The translations under genes were made by a program, and so were the position numbers. This document shows positions 24,452 through 33,436 of a stretch of DNA of 64,000 nt, in pieces. The DNA is from Enterobacter sp. SA187 (GTDB taxonomy: Bacteria; Pseudomonadota; Gammaproteobacteria; Enterobacterales; Enterobacteriaceae). The notes under the pieces were generated by a model that was given only the letters and a program-made list of their open reading frames with translations, ran no database searches and was not told where the DNA came from. The stretch covers positions 124,001-188,000 of the forward strand of contig NZ_CP019113.1 of the NCBI RefSeq assembly GCF_001888805.2, read 5' to 3'. The stretch's first letter is position 1; every line of letters begins with the position of its first letter.

Positions 24452-25867
24452 TTAAGCCAGATTTACCACGGAGTTATCAAAAGATCCCGTGCCTGTAGAG
24501 TGTTGAAACCAGGCGAGCGCATCGCGTAAGTGCACCACTTCGCCCACCACCAGCAGCGCTGGCATCGGGGCGTTAAGCGCCAGGTTCTCTAATTGTTCTA
24601 ATGTGCCGGTTTTGACTGACTGATCGCGGCGCGTACCGCGCGAGATCACTGCCACCGGCGTCGCTTTATCGCGACCGTGCGAAATAAGTTGCTGGCTGAT
24701 TTCCGCCGCCTTCATGGTGCCCATATACACCGCCAGCGTCTGACGGCTCTGCGCCAGCTGCGACCAGTCGAAAGGCGTGCTGTCGGCTTTGTAATGCCCG
24801 GTCACAAAGGTCACGCTCTGGGCAAAATCACGGTGCGTGAGCGGAATGCCTGCGTAAGCCGTTGCGCCGGAAGCGGCAGTGACGCCAGGCACCACCTGGA
24901 AAGGCACGCCCGCAGCGGCAGCAGCCTGAAGCTCTTCGCCGCCGCGCCCAAAAATAAAGGGATCGCCGCCTTTCAGCCGCACCACGGTTTTGCCCGCCCG
25001 CGCTTCATCAATCAGCATTTGATTGGTTTCATGCTGCGGCACCGCATGGCCGCCAGCCCGTTTGCCGACGCAGATTTTGTCGGCATCGCGCCGCGTCAGC
25101 TCCAGCACCTCATCGCTGACCAGATGGTCATAAAACACCACGTCAGCCTGCTGAATAACCTGCAGACCGCGCAGCGTCAGCAGCCCGGCATCGCCTGGCC
25201 CTGCGCCCACCAGGATAATTTCCCCGCCAGCACTGCCTGGCGATGCCAGCTCTTCCGCCAGCACCGCTTCGGCGGCCTGTTCGTTTCCGGCAGCCATCAG
25301 GCTGGCGAAGCGCCCGCGAAAGGCCGCTTCCCAGAAACGACGACGCGCGTCTGTGGTTTTACGAAAGGTTTTGATGCGCTCGCGCCACTGCCCGGCAACC
25401 TCCGCCATGCGGCCTAAATTTGCCGGAAGCAGCGCTTCGATTTTTTCCCGCAGCAGACGCGCCAGCACCGGGGCGTTACCGCCGGAGGAGATCGCCACCA
25501 CCAGCGGGCTGCGGTCGACGATTGACGGGAAAATAAAGGAGCACAGCGGCTGGTCGTCCACCACGTTCACCAGCCGCTGGCGGGCGTCGGCGGCGTCATA
25601 GACGCGACGATTAAGCGCGCGGTCGCTGGTGGCGGCAATGACCAGAAACACAGCATCAAGCTGCGTTTCATCGAACTCGGTTGCCAGCCACACCAGCGCC
25701 TGTTCATCCACCAGACGCTGCACCTCTGCGCCCAGTTCACGGGCGACGACCTGCACCTTCGCCCCCGCGCGTAATAAGAACGCAATTTTACGGGCGGCGA
25801 TTTCGCCACCGCCAATAACCAGCACGGGTCGGTTTTTTACCGCAGCAAAAATGGGCAGGTGATCCAC
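24452..25867 (-). CDS. cysG: Siroheme synthase CysG (linked to cysDNC)
   Basis: A multifunctional protein of 471 residues from the chosen start. The N-terminal part (about 1-150) is the NAD-dependent precorrin-2 dehydrogenase/ferrochelatase with VIGGGEIAARK. The C-terminal part (about 215-457) is the uroporphyrinogen-III methyltransferase with GAGPGDAGLLTLRG and RLKGGDPFIFGRGGEE. It makes siroheme for sulfite reductase. The start is uncertain: GTG at 25867 aligns with the usual MDHLPIF opening, while an ATG at 25888 adds seven residues; neither has a strong ribosome site. It is first in cysGDNC. The 217-nt gap to divergent iap should hold the CysB-dependent promoter. E. coli cysG is instead linked to nirBD. 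Confidence 0.93.
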   Translation of the reverse strand: MDHLPIFAAVKNRPVLVIGGGEIAARKIAFLLRAGAKVQVVARELGAEVQRLVDEQALVWLATEFDETQLDAVFLVIAATSDRALNRRVYDAADARQRLVNVVDDQPLCSFIFPSIVDRSPLVVAISSGGNAPVLARLLREKIEALLPANLGRMAEVAGQWRERIKTFRKTTDARRRFWEAAFRGRFASLMAAGNEQAAEAVLAEELASPGSAGGEIILVGAGPGDAGLLTLRGLQVIQQADVVFYDHLVSDEVLELTRRDADKICVGKRAGGHAVPQHETNQMLIDEARAGKTVVRLKGGDPFIFGRGGEELQAAAAAGVPFQVVPGVTAASGATAYAGIPLTHRDFAQSVTFVTGHYKADSTPFDWSQLAQSRQTLAVYMGTMKAAEISQQLISHGRDKATPVAVISRGTRRDQSVKTGTLEQLENLALNAPMPALLVVGEVVHLRDALAWFQHSTGTGSFDNSVVNLA

Positions 25868-26105
25868 AAGGTAACAGCTCGCTAACATTCAGGAATAAGG
25901 GGACTATAGGGGGCGGCTGTGAGCGAATGAAATTACGAATTGGAATGAGTAGTTCCGCAAAGGAATAACGGCGCGGGAAAGCAAATATCAAAAAGTGCTT
26001 AACGCCAGAAAATTCGTGCGTTTAGGCGCAATTCAAATTGTGTAAGGCCGATCACAGTTTCATACTAAGCCGGTCAAAAATTTCCGGCATGTTTAAGGAC
26101 TCACT

Positions 26106-27146
26106 ATGTTTTCCGCATTGCGCCACCGTACCGCTGCCCTGGCGTTCGGCGTATGCTTTACTCTTCCCGTTCAGGCGGCGTTGCTGCCTCCCGGTGACAT
26201 GGCAAGCCACCAGGCACGTTATATTGCAACCTATTTCCCCGGCCGTATGACCGGCACGCCGGCAGAGATGCTTTCGGCGGATTATGTGCGACAGCAGTTT
26301 GCGCAAATGGGTTACCAGAGCGATATCCGCAAGTTCACCAGCCGCTTTATCTATACCTCGAAAACCAATCAGCGTAACTGGCACAACATTACCGGCAGCA
26401 CGGTGATCGCCGCGCATGAGGGCAAGCAGCCTGAGCAGATTATTATCATGGCGCACCTCGACACCTACGCGCCGCGCAGCGATGCGGATATTGATAACAA
26501 TCTCGGCGGCCTGACCTTACAGGGGCTGGACGATAACGCTGCCGGCGTTGGCGTGATGCTGGAGCTGGCCGACGCGCTGAAAGATGTTCCGACGCAGTAC
26601 AGTATCCGTTTTGTCGCCACCAGCGGCGAGGAGGAAGGCCAGCTCGGCGCGGAAAACTTTCTGAAGCGCATGAGCGAGGCAGAGCGGAAAAATACCCTGC
26701 TGGTGATTAATCTCGATAATCTGATCGTCGGCGATAAGCTCTATTTCAACAGCGGCAAAAATACCCCCGCCTCGGTACGCAAGCTGACCCGCGACCGCGC
26801 GCTGGCCATTGCCCGCAGTCGCGGCATCGCCGCCGCCACCAATCCTGGCCTGAATCCGCAATACCCGAAAGGCACGTCGTGCTGCCACGATGTTGAGGTG
26901 TTTGATAAAGCAAAAATTCCGGTGCTGTCGGTGGAAGCGACAAACTGGTCGCTGGGCAATAAAGACGGTAACCAGCAGCGCGCCAAAACCCGTTCATTCC
27001 CGGACGGCACCAGTTGGCACGATGTGCGTCTGGATAACCAGCAGCACATCGACAGCGCCCTGCCAGGCCGCATCGAACGCCGCAGCCGCGACGTAATGCG
27101 CATCATGCTGCCGCTGGTGAAGGAACTGGCACGGGCGAAAACGTAA
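26106..27146 (+). CDS. iap: Aminopeptidase Iap (alkaline phosphatase isozyme conversion)
   Basis: A 346-residue exported M28-family zinc aminopeptidase. In E. coli it trims the N-terminal Arg from alkaline phosphatase in the periplasm. The signal peptide is about the first 24 residues (ending PVQA-A). The two-metal site is visible as AHLDTYA, LDDNAAGVGVM and SGEEEGQLGAENF. It is divergent from cysG. In E. coli the CRISPR locus follows iap; here no repeat array does. Confidence 0.95.
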   Translation: MFSALRHRTAALAFGVCFTLPVQAALLPPGDMASHQARYIATYFPGRMTGTPAEMLSADYVRQQFAQMGYQSDIRKFTSRFIYTSKTNQRNWHNITGSTVIAAHEGKQPEQIIIMAHLDTYAPRSDADIDNNLGGLTLQGLDDNAAGVGVMLELADALKDVPTQYSIRFVATSGEEEGQLGAENFLKRMSEAERKNTLLVINLDNLIVGDKLYFNSGKNTPASVRKLTRDRALAIARSRGIAAATNPGLNPQYPKGTSCCHDVEVFDKAKIPVLSVEATNWSLGNKDGNQQRAKTRSFPDGTSWHDVRLDNQQHIDSALPGRIERRSRDVMRIMLPLVKELARAKT

Positions 27147-27178
27147 ATTGCTTGATGGTTTTAAAAAGTGTGAATCGG

Positions 27179-27203
27179 GAATGCCTGATAAAGGCATTCT
27201 TAC
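27179..27203 (+). terminator. Probable iap terminator
   Basis: GAATGCCT-GATAA-AGGCATTC forms an 8-bp stem, with TTACT after it, 33 nt past the iap stop. The T-run is poor, so termination may be partial. Confidence 0.5.
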
Positions 27204-27675
27204 TCATAAGGGTAACATAAATTCAACTTCCAGAATCGGTGAGGGCTGGCAGCTAAGCAAATACATCATGCTCACTTTTAGCATGTCGCAGAGGATACAT
27301 ATACACGCATTCTCTGACGTTACTTAACTACTCTGCGGGAGACTTTTTAAGCCAAAGATAACGTAATGGATAACATTACGGTGCTGCTGGACTGGCGTAG
27401 AAGTATGACTTAAAGGGGAAAGTAGAAACGTTCCTCAGCAAACCAAAAAATATAGATAAACAATTCTGCGCCGTTAAGCGAGAGGGCAGATGTATTCGAG
27501 CCTAAAAGGGGCGAATACCTCCGTGATGAAAATCACAATAAAGCGCGGCAAAAACTTGCCCAATAACAATACAAAGTGTAATGTTTTTTTTGTTGGTGAA
27601 TATGTATCCTCGGTATTAAATTGGAGGTATTTCATTTATTCAGGGAGCTTTGAAGCGAAAAAATAAGGAGATTTT
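27204..27675. other. Intergenic region between iap and the toxin-44 gene
   Basis: About 470 nt with no supported coding region. Two short inverted repeats are seen: CGTAATG/CATTACG at 27362-27380 and GTATTCG/CGAATAC at 27492-27518. There are no CRISPR repeats, cas remnants or insertion sequences. An AT-rich run near 27580-27660 precedes the toxin gene and may hold its promoter. A small RNA cannot be excluded. Confidence 0.4.
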
Positions 27676-28065
27676 ATGGCATCCGTCCCAATTCCCGGTC
27701 CAGGTTCTATCGTTATCGCTAATAATATGCGCGAGGCTCGTCAAAAAGGGATGTCGCGCAACATGGCGACGGCGTCAACCTACTATTGGTTTTATGAGAA
27801 AGTTCGCCGTGGTGGGCCATGGGACTATAAACAGTTTGACCCATATTTTCAGGCATTCGGTAATTTCAATTTTGGCGCAGCTGGCACAGCTGCCGGAATT
27901 CCTGCGCGAATACTCCTTATGGGAGCGGGATGGGCCCAGAGTCGCGCAGGTACGTCTAAACCAGAGTGGGGGCAGTGGCACGAAAAGCCTCCTTATGGCG
28001 ATGACCCAACCGATCAGCGCTATATTCAGGAAGGGATCGAATATGCCATTCAGAACGGCTATTAA
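27676..28065 (+). CDS. Polymorphic toxin type 44 domain protein (orphan toxin)
   Basis: A 129-residue protein matching the polymorphic toxin type 44 family from about residue 35 to the end. Recognisable elements are YYWFYEKVRRGGPWDYKQ, FGNFNFGAAGTAAGIP, LLMGAGWAQ and PPYGDDPTDQRYIQEGIEYA. Such domains usually sit at the C-terminus of large secreted T6SS, CDI or Rhs effectors. Here only about 30 residues precede it, with no delivery or signal domain, so it looks like a free-standing effector or a detached tip. AAGGAG lies 5 nt before the ATG. The overlapping downstream gene is the likely immunity factor. The activity of the domain is not certain; a cell-wall or nuclease role is not claimed. 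Confidence 0.85.
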   Translation: MASVPIPGPGSIVIANNMREARQKGMSRNMATASTYYWFYEKVRRGGPWDYKQFDPYFQAFGNFNFGAAGTAAGIPARILLMGAGWAQSRAGTSKPEWGQWHEKPPYGDDPTDQRYIQEGIEYAIQNGY

Positions 28066-28450
28066 ATGGCTGCATAGAGTCGTGACACTGGTTCTTTTCG
28101 TACTGATCGTGGGGTTCTGGTGGCTCAATCATCAGCCGAACGTCAGGGTGAACGACGAGCTTAAGCGCGCTTATCAGTTGTCCGATCATCAATGGCTGTA
28201 TATGACTGTTAGCCGCGATGGCGGGGCAACCGTTCCGACAGTTTACCGTTACTATCTGGCAGACCATCTCAGCGGCAGTGATGAAGAGGTTGTTCGCCAG
28301 CTTAGCATGGGAAGACCTGTCATTGAGGGTCGCGGTAGCGTCAGCGAGGCCAGGGTCGATCAAAATGGTGACATCGACATAACCTATTCAGGAGATGTTC
28401 TCTCGTTGAATGGCTCGTTCACGAATGTTCGTCTAAAAATCAAACAATAG
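28043..28450 (+). CDS. Membrane-anchored candidate immunity protein for toxin 44
   Basis: A 135-residue protein with one N-terminal membrane helix (about 10-27, VVTLVLFVLIVGFWW) followed by a soluble, probably periplasmic, domain ending in FTNVRLKIKQ. Its start overlaps the toxin gene by 23 nt, with AGGAAGGG upstream, so the two are translationally coupled. I do not recognise the family. Position, size and coupling are typical of an immunity gene, and a periplasmic location would suggest the toxin acts there. Confidence 0.7.
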   Translation: MPFRTAIKWLHRVVTLVLFVLIVGFWWLNHQPNVRVNDELKRAYQLSDHQWLYMTVSRDGGATVPTVYRYYLADHLSGSDEEVVRQLSMGRPVIEGRGSVSEARVDQNGDIDITYSGDVLSLNGSFTNVRLKIKQ

Positions 28451-28681
28451 TGTCACGTTGATTTTCCTCGAACCAACCCGCATTTCTTGGTCCATTTTGG
28501 GATTGTAATGCACTTCTGTAAATCATCACCTGTAAATTTCCAAAGAATATTTGGGCAGTGAATCTTGATGTAATACAGCTGATGCGAACCTGGTAAGATG
28601 AAGCTAGCAAGTATTGCTTTACAAAAAAGAATGAACAGATACCAACCATATAATCACAACGTCAGTATATAAGAAGTGACA

Positions 28682-28704
28682 CCCGGCAGAATTGCACTGC
28701 CGGG
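28682..28704 (-). terminator. Terminator of cysJIH
   Basis: CCCGGCAG-AATTGCA-CTGCCGGG is an 8-bp GC stem 19 nt after the cysH stop on the minus strand. Only a short T-rich stretch follows (TGTCACTTCTT). Confidence 0.6.
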
Positions 28705-28722
28705 CGGAGGGATATTTATTGA

Positions 28723-29457
28723 TTAACCTTCATGCAATCCGCATTCACGCTTCAGCCCGAAGAAGCGGGTTTCTTCTTCAGCCATACCCGGTTCCCATTT
28801 ACGGGTGGTGTGGGTATCCCCAACCGACAGGTAGCCCTGATCCCACAGCGGATGGTATTTCAGGCCATGCTTTTGCAGGTACTGGAAGACGGTGCGGTTA
28901 TCCCAGTCGATAATCGGCAGCACTTTAAAAACGCCGCGCTGGATGGCCAGCACCGGCAGGCTGGCACGACTGCCGGACTGGTCACGGCGCAGGCCGGCAA
29001 ACCATGTCTGCGCATTCAGCTCTTTCAGCGCACGGTTCATCGGCTCGACTTTGTTGATGTCGTTGTACTTTTCGATGCCTTCGACGCCCTGCTCCCACAG
29101 TTTACCGTAGCGTGCTTCCTGCCAGGCGGCGCTCTCTTTCGCGCGATACACTTGCAGGTTCAGTTTGAGTTTGTCCGTTAACTCGTCAATAAACTGGTAG
29201 GTTTCCGGGAACAGGTAGCCGGTATCGGTGAGGATGACCGGAATATCCGGGCGGATCTGATTCACCAGATGCAGGCTGACCGCCGCCTGAATACCAAAGC
29301 TCGACGACAGCACATATTCGCCCGGCAGATTTTCCAGCGCCCAGGCAACGCGCTCCTCTGCGCTGAGTTTTTCAAGCTGGCCGTTCGTTTCGGCGAGGGC
29401 CAGTACGCGTTCTACTTTTGGCAGATCGTTGAGCGCGTTTAGATCGAGTACGGACAT
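28723..29457 (-). CDS. cysH: Phosphoadenylylsulfate (PAPS) reductase CysH
   Basis: A 244-residue thioredoxin-dependent enzyme that reduces PAPS to sulfite and PAP. The C-terminal KRECGLHEG carries the single catalytic cysteine, and no iron-sulfur cysteine pairs are present, which marks the PAPS (not APS) type. LSSSFGIQAAVSLHLV is the PP-loop region. It lies 145 nt after cysI with REP palindromes between them, and is likely read from the cysJ promoter. Confidence 0.98.
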   Translation of the reverse strand: MSVLDLNALNDLPKVERVLALAETNGQLEKLSAEERVAWALENLPGEYVLSSSFGIQAAVSLHLVNQIRPDIPVILTDTGYLFPETYQFIDELTDKLKLNLQVYRAKESAAWQEARYGKLWEQGVEGIEKYNDINKVEPMNRALKELNAQTWFAGLRRDQSGSRASLPVLAIQRGVFKVLPIIDWDNRTVFQYLQKHGLKYHPLWDQGYLSVGDTHTTRKWEPGMAEEETRFFGLKRECGLHEG

Positions 29458-29469
29458 AGATTCCTCACT

Positions 29470-29600
29470 TATGCCGGGTGGCGCTTATGCTTACCCGGCC
29501 TACAGAATGGCGGGTGTGCCGGGTGGCGCTTACGCTTACCCGGCCTACGGTTTAGCCCTGTAGGCCGGATAAGGCGTTCACGCCGCCATCCGGCGTGTTA
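29470..29600. repeat. BIME (three REP units) between cysI and cysH
   Basis: Two direct copies of GCCGGGTGGCGCTTAYGCTTACCCGGCCTAC-type sequence (29473-29503 and 29519-29548) are followed by one unit in the other orientation (TGTAGGCCGG ... CATCCGGCGTG, 29560-29600). Position within an operon suggests a role in transcript processing or stability. Confidence 0.85.
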
Positions 29601-29602
29601 CG

Positions 29603-31315
29603 TTATTCCCAGAAATCCCGCGCCGGATCCAGCACCGGACGGATGATGCCAGCACGAACGGTGAAATCACCGAAGCCTTCGTTGGCATCGCGCTCTTTCG
29701 CCCAGCGCCCCACCAGTTCATCGATGGTGTCGAGAATTTCCGGTTCGGTGATGTTTTCACGGTACATCCGCGGGATGCGCGTGCCCATACGGTTGCCGCC
29801 CAGATGCAGGTTGTAGCGTCCCGGCGCTTTACCGACCAGCCCCAGCTCCGCCAGCAGCGCACGGCCACAGCCGTTCGGGCAACCGGTAACACGCAGCACG
29901 ATATGCTCATGGCCGAGGCCGTGTTTTTCCATTACCGCTTCCACTTTATCGATAAAGGTCGGCAGGAAACGCTCGGCCTCCGCCATCGCCAGCGGGCAGG
30001 TCGGGAAGGCGACACAGGCCATGGAATTTTCGCGCTGCGGTTTCACGGCGTTCATCAGGCCATGATCGCGCGCCAGCTTTTCGATCTTCGCTTTGTCGCT
30101 TTCCGGTACGCCCGCCACGATCAGGTTCTGATTGGCGGTTAAACGGAAGTCGCCTTTGTGGATCTTCGCGATCTCCAGCAGACCGGTTTTCAGCGGACGA
30201 TCCGGGTAATCCATGATACGGCCATTCTCGATAAACAGCGTCAGGTGCCACTTATCATCAATGCCTTTCACCCAGCCGATACGATCGCCGCGACCGGTAA
30301 ATTCATACGGGCGGATCGGCGCGAATTTAATGCCCGCGCGACGTTCCACTTCCGCTTTGAAGACGTCCGGGCCGACGCGCTCCAGCGTGTATTTGGTTTT
30401 GGCATTTTTACGATCGGTACGGTTGCCCCAGTCGCGCTGCGTGGTGACCACGGCTTCGGCAACCGCCAGCGTATGCTCCAGCGGCAGGAAGCCGAATTCA
30501 GTCGCGGTACGGGCGTAGGTTTTCTTGTTGCCGTGCTCAATGGACAATCCGCCGCCTACCAGCAGGTTAAAGCCCACCAGCTTGCCGTTTTCGGCAATGG
30601 CGACAAAGTTCATGTCGTTGGCGTGCAGATCGATGTCGTTCTGCGGCGGGATCACCACCGTCGTTTTAAATTTACGCGGCAGGTAGGTCTGACCGAGAAT
30701 GGGTTCTTCGTCGGTGGTCGCCACTTTCTCGGCATCATGCCAGATTTCCGCATAGGCGCGGGTGCGCGGCAGCAGGTGCTCAGAGAGCTTTTTCGCCCAT
30801 TCGTAGGCTTCAGCGTGCAGCTGCGATTCCACCGGGTTAGAGGTGCAAAGCACGTTACGGTTCATGTCGTTCGCCGTTGCCAGCGCGTCCAGCCCCACTT
30901 CGTGCAGCATCTGGTGCGCCGGTTTGACGTTCTTTTTCAGGATGCCGTGATACTGAAACGTCTGACGGTTGGTCAGACGGATGCTGCCGTAGATGGTTTT
31001 TTCGGTGGCGAATTTATCCACCGACAGCCACTGCTGCGGCGTAATGATGCCGCCCGGCAGACGGCAGCGCAGCATCATCGCGTGGCGCGGCTCCAGCTTC
31101 TGCTCGGCGCGTTCGGCGCGAATGTCGCGATCGTCCTGCTGGTACATGCCGTGAAAACGGATCAGCAGGAAGTTGTCACCGGAAAAACCGCCGGTCAGAC
31201 CGTTATGTAAATCTTCCGCAATAGTACCGCGCAGATAGTTGCTTTCCCGCTTCATGCGCTCGGCGTCAGTCAGTTTTCCTTCGACCACCAGCGGACCTGG
31301 ATATTTTTCGCTCAT
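29603..31315 (-). CDS. cysI: Sulfite reductase hemoprotein beta subunit CysI
   Basis: A 570-residue enzyme that reduces sulfite to sulfide with six electrons, using siroheme coupled to a 4Fe-4S cluster. The cluster cysteines are in MACVAFPTCPLA and VTGCPNGCGRA. The start codon follows cysJ with a one-base overlap. Siroheme is supplied by CysG, encoded 4 kb away. Confidence 0.98.
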   Translation of the reverse strand: MSEKYPGPLVVEGKLTDAERMKRESNYLRGTIAEDLHNGLTGGFSGDNFLLIRFHGMYQQDDRDIRAERAEQKLEPRHAMMLRCRLPGGIITPQQWLSVDKFATEKTIYGSIRLTNRQTFQYHGILKKNVKPAHQMLHEVGLDALATANDMNRNVLCTSNPVESQLHAEAYEWAKKLSEHLLPRTRAYAEIWHDAEKVATTDEEPILGQTYLPRKFKTTVVIPPQNDIDLHANDMNFVAIAENGKLVGFNLLVGGGLSIEHGNKKTYARTATEFGFLPLEHTLAVAEAVVTTQRDWGNRTDRKNAKTKYTLERVGPDVFKAEVERRAGIKFAPIRPYEFTGRGDRIGWVKGIDDKWHLTLFIENGRIMDYPDRPLKTGLLEIAKIHKGDFRLTANQNLIVAGVPESDKAKIEKLARDHGLMNAVKPQRENSMACVAFPTCPLAMAEAERFLPTFIDKVEAVMEKHGLGHEHIVLRVTGCPNGCGRALLAELGLVGKAPGRYNLHLGGNRMGTRIPRMYRENITEPEILDTIDELVGRWAKERDANEGFGDFTVRAGIIRPVLDPARDFWE

Positions 31316-33132
31316 TAGTAGACATCTCGCTGATAACGGCGCTCAACGCGCAGCTCACTTAAAAATTCATCCGCCGCTTCGGTATCCATGCCACCGAATT
31401 CGGCAATCACATCCAGCAAAGCCTGCTCAACGTCTTTCGCCATACGATTGGCGTCGCCGCAGACATAAATGTGGGCACCGTCATTGATCCAGCGCCACAG
31501 CTCTGCGCCCTGTTCGCGCAGTTTGTCTTGTACGTATATTTTTTCTTTCTGATCGCGGGACCAGGCCAGGTCGATGCGGTTCAGCACGCCGTCTTTAACG
31601 TAGCGCTGCCACTCCACCTGGTATAAAAAGTCTTCCGTAAAGTGCGGATTGCCAAAGAACAGCCAGTTTTTACCGGGGGCCTCATCGGCAGCACGTTGTT
31701 GCATAAAGGCGCGGAACGGCGCGATGCCGGTACCCGGCCCTATCATGATCACCGGCGTTTCCGGGTTTTCAGGCAGACGGAAGTTATCGTTATGTTCGAT
31801 AAAGATCCGCACTTCGCCGTCTTCTTCCACGCGATCGGCGAGGAAGCTGGAGGCGCCACCAGCCCGCGCGCGGCCTTCAATGTCAAAACGCACCGCGCCC
31901 ACGGTAATGTGCACTTCGCTTTCCACTTCCGCCTGGGACGAGGCGATGGAGTACAGGCGCGGCGTCAGCGGACGCAGCAGACCAATAAGCGCGTCGGCAT
32001 CCAGTTGCGCCGGGGAGAAACGCACCATATCGACAATCGGCGTCGTTGCGGCGTAGTGCTGCAACTTCGCTTTATCGCCCACCAGAGGCAGTAATGTTTC
32101 GCTGCGGGTCAGGGTGGCGTAGTTTTCCACGATGTTGACGGTATTCACCGTCAGCTCAAAATGCCATTGCAACGCCTCGGACAGCGGCAGAGTTTTGCCA
32201 TCAACATTCACCTGTTCGTCGCCGGTCAGCCACAGCAGTTCAACCAGTTCTTTGACCAGCGCCGGATCGTTCTGATACCACACGCCCAGGGCATCGCCCG
32301 GCAGATAGCGCAGGCCGGAGTCGCCCAGATCGATCTCCAGATGACGCACATCTTTTTCGGAATCGCGCCCGGTGATCTTCTGATTGACCGACAGCGTGGC
32401 GCAAAGCGGCGCTTCTTTAGTATAGGGGCTGGAAGTGACTTCGTTGACCACGCCGCTGGCGGTAGCCGCAGCCTGCGCCGGGCTTTCCTGCGGAACGCGG
32501 GATTTCAGAACGTCCAGGATGCGCCCGCGCCATTCGGCGGCAGCGGCCTGATATTCAACGTCAGTGTCAACGCGGTCGAGCAGGCGTTCAGCGCCCAGCT
32601 CCGCCAGCTTGCTGTCAAAATCTTTGCCGCTCTGGCAGAAGAATTCATAAGAGGAATCGCCCAGGCCAAATACGGCGAAGGCCGTACCGTTAAGTTTGGG
32701 CGCTTTTTTCGAGAACAGGAACTTGTGCAGCGCGACGGCTTCTTCCGGCGGCTCCCCTTCCCCTTGCGTGGAGGTCACGACAACCAGCAGTTTTTCCTGA
32801 GCGATTTGTTTGAATTTATAGTCGCCCGCGTTCACCAGGTTGACGTTAAGCTTCGCCGCCAGCAGATCATCGCGCAGGGCTTCCGCCACGCGGCGGGCGT
32901 TGCCGGTTTGCGAGGCGGAAATCAGCGTGATAGCTGGCGTTTCTTTCGCGGCAGGCGCGGCAGGCGTGGTTGTGCCCGCAACGGTTCCAGGCTGCTGATT
33001 AAGCACGCCCCAGAAATAGCCGGAAACCCAGGCAAGCTGAGTCGGAGTAAGTTCGGATGTCACCGCCGTTAGGCGCGACATTTGCTCCGCGTTAAGCGGC
33101 AGCAAAGCGGAAGGTGGGGCCTGAGTCGTCAT
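31315..33132 (-). CDS. cysJ: Sulfite reductase flavoprotein alpha subunit CysJ
   Basis: A 605-residue NADPH-dependent diflavin reductase that feeds electrons to CysI. The N-terminal flavodoxin domain (about 65-205) has SASQTGNARRVAEAL; the FAD domain has RLYSIASSQ; the NADPH part has IGPGTGIAPFRAF. The start MTTQAPPSALLPL was chosen as the family start; a longer in-frame extension would add a hydrophobic N-terminus foreign to the family. It heads cysJIH and is divergent from queD. Confidence 0.97.
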   Translation of the reverse strand: MTTQAPPSALLPLNAEQMSRLTAVTSELTPTQLAWVSGYFWGVLNQQPGTVAGTTTPAAPAAKETPAITLISASQTGNARRVAEALRDDLLAAKLNVNLVNAGDYKFKQIAQEKLLVVVTSTQGEGEPPEEAVALHKFLFSKKAPKLNGTAFAVFGLGDSSYEFFCQSGKDFDSKLAELGAERLLDRVDTDVEYQAAAAEWRGRILDVLKSRVPQESPAQAAATASGVVNEVTSSPYTKEAPLCATLSVNQKITGRDSEKDVRHLEIDLGDSGLRYLPGDALGVWYQNDPALVKELVELLWLTGDEQVNVDGKTLPLSEALQWHFELTVNTVNIVENYATLTRSETLLPLVGDKAKLQHYAATTPIVDMVRFSPAQLDADALIGLLRPLTPRLYSIASSQAEVESEVHITVGAVRFDIEGRARAGGASSFLADRVEEDGEVRIFIEHNDNFRLPENPETPVIMIGPGTGIAPFRAFMQQRAADEAPGKNWLFFGNPHFTEDFLYQVEWQRYVKDGVLNRIDLAWSRDQKEKIYVQDKLREQGAELWRWINDGAHIYVCGDANRMAKDVEQALLDVIAEFGGMDTEAADEFLSELRVERRYQRDVY

Positions 33133-33436
33133 GCGTCGTCCAGTTCCAGTAAAAGCCGTTTTTATAAGGGGGAAAAACAGAACAGAGAGTAAGGTTAACG
33201 GCGCGAATAATAACAACTAAAGAAGGGTTGGAAATAACAAATAACCAAAATGACTAACCTCTTTTAGCTATAGTTATTAACACTAAAACCGGTCAATTAA
33301 ATCTTTGAATTTTAATAATAAAAAACCCATAACCCTGACAAATACTTTGGTTAAACACTTTTACCGGTTTTTGTTAATGCTAAAAAAGGTCATATCCGCT
33401 ACCCTACGGCGGTTTTTGCCTTACAGAGAAATGATA
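33133..33436. other. Divergent control region cysJ / queD
   Basis: A very AT-rich 304-nt region. It must contain the CysB-dependent cysJIH promoter and the queD promoter, but I could not place a CysB site with confidence. A terminator-like hairpin (33396-33417) lies close to the queD end. No gene is seen. Confidence 0.5.
33396..33417 (+). terminator. Terminator-like hairpin just before queD
   Basis: CCGC-TACCCTACG-GCGG followed by TTTTT, 20 nt before the chosen queD start. The stem is only 4 bp (5 with a wobble-free shift is not possible), so it is weak. If the queD transcript starts upstream it could act as an attenuator. Confidence 0.3.

Noticed and set aside
27650..28042. Longer in-frame version of the immunity gene starting at 27650
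   Set aside because: The extra part is read through the toxin gene in another frame and has random composition; the ATG at 28043 has a good ribosome site and a membrane helix right after it.
28440..28649. 69-codon open frame on the minus strand downstream of the immunity gene
   Set aside because: No ribosome binding site, no family resemblance and an AT-driven composition; it overlaps the end of the immunity gene.
27147..28722. Possible CRISPR array or cas remnants next to iap
   Set aside because: No repeated 28-29 nt units, spacer spacing or Cas-like protein is present; the interval holds only the toxin pair and unassigned sequence.
33361..33436. preQ1 riboswitch in the queD leader
   Set aside because: The conserved preQ1-I core and A-rich tail were not found; only a weak hairpin with a T-run is present.
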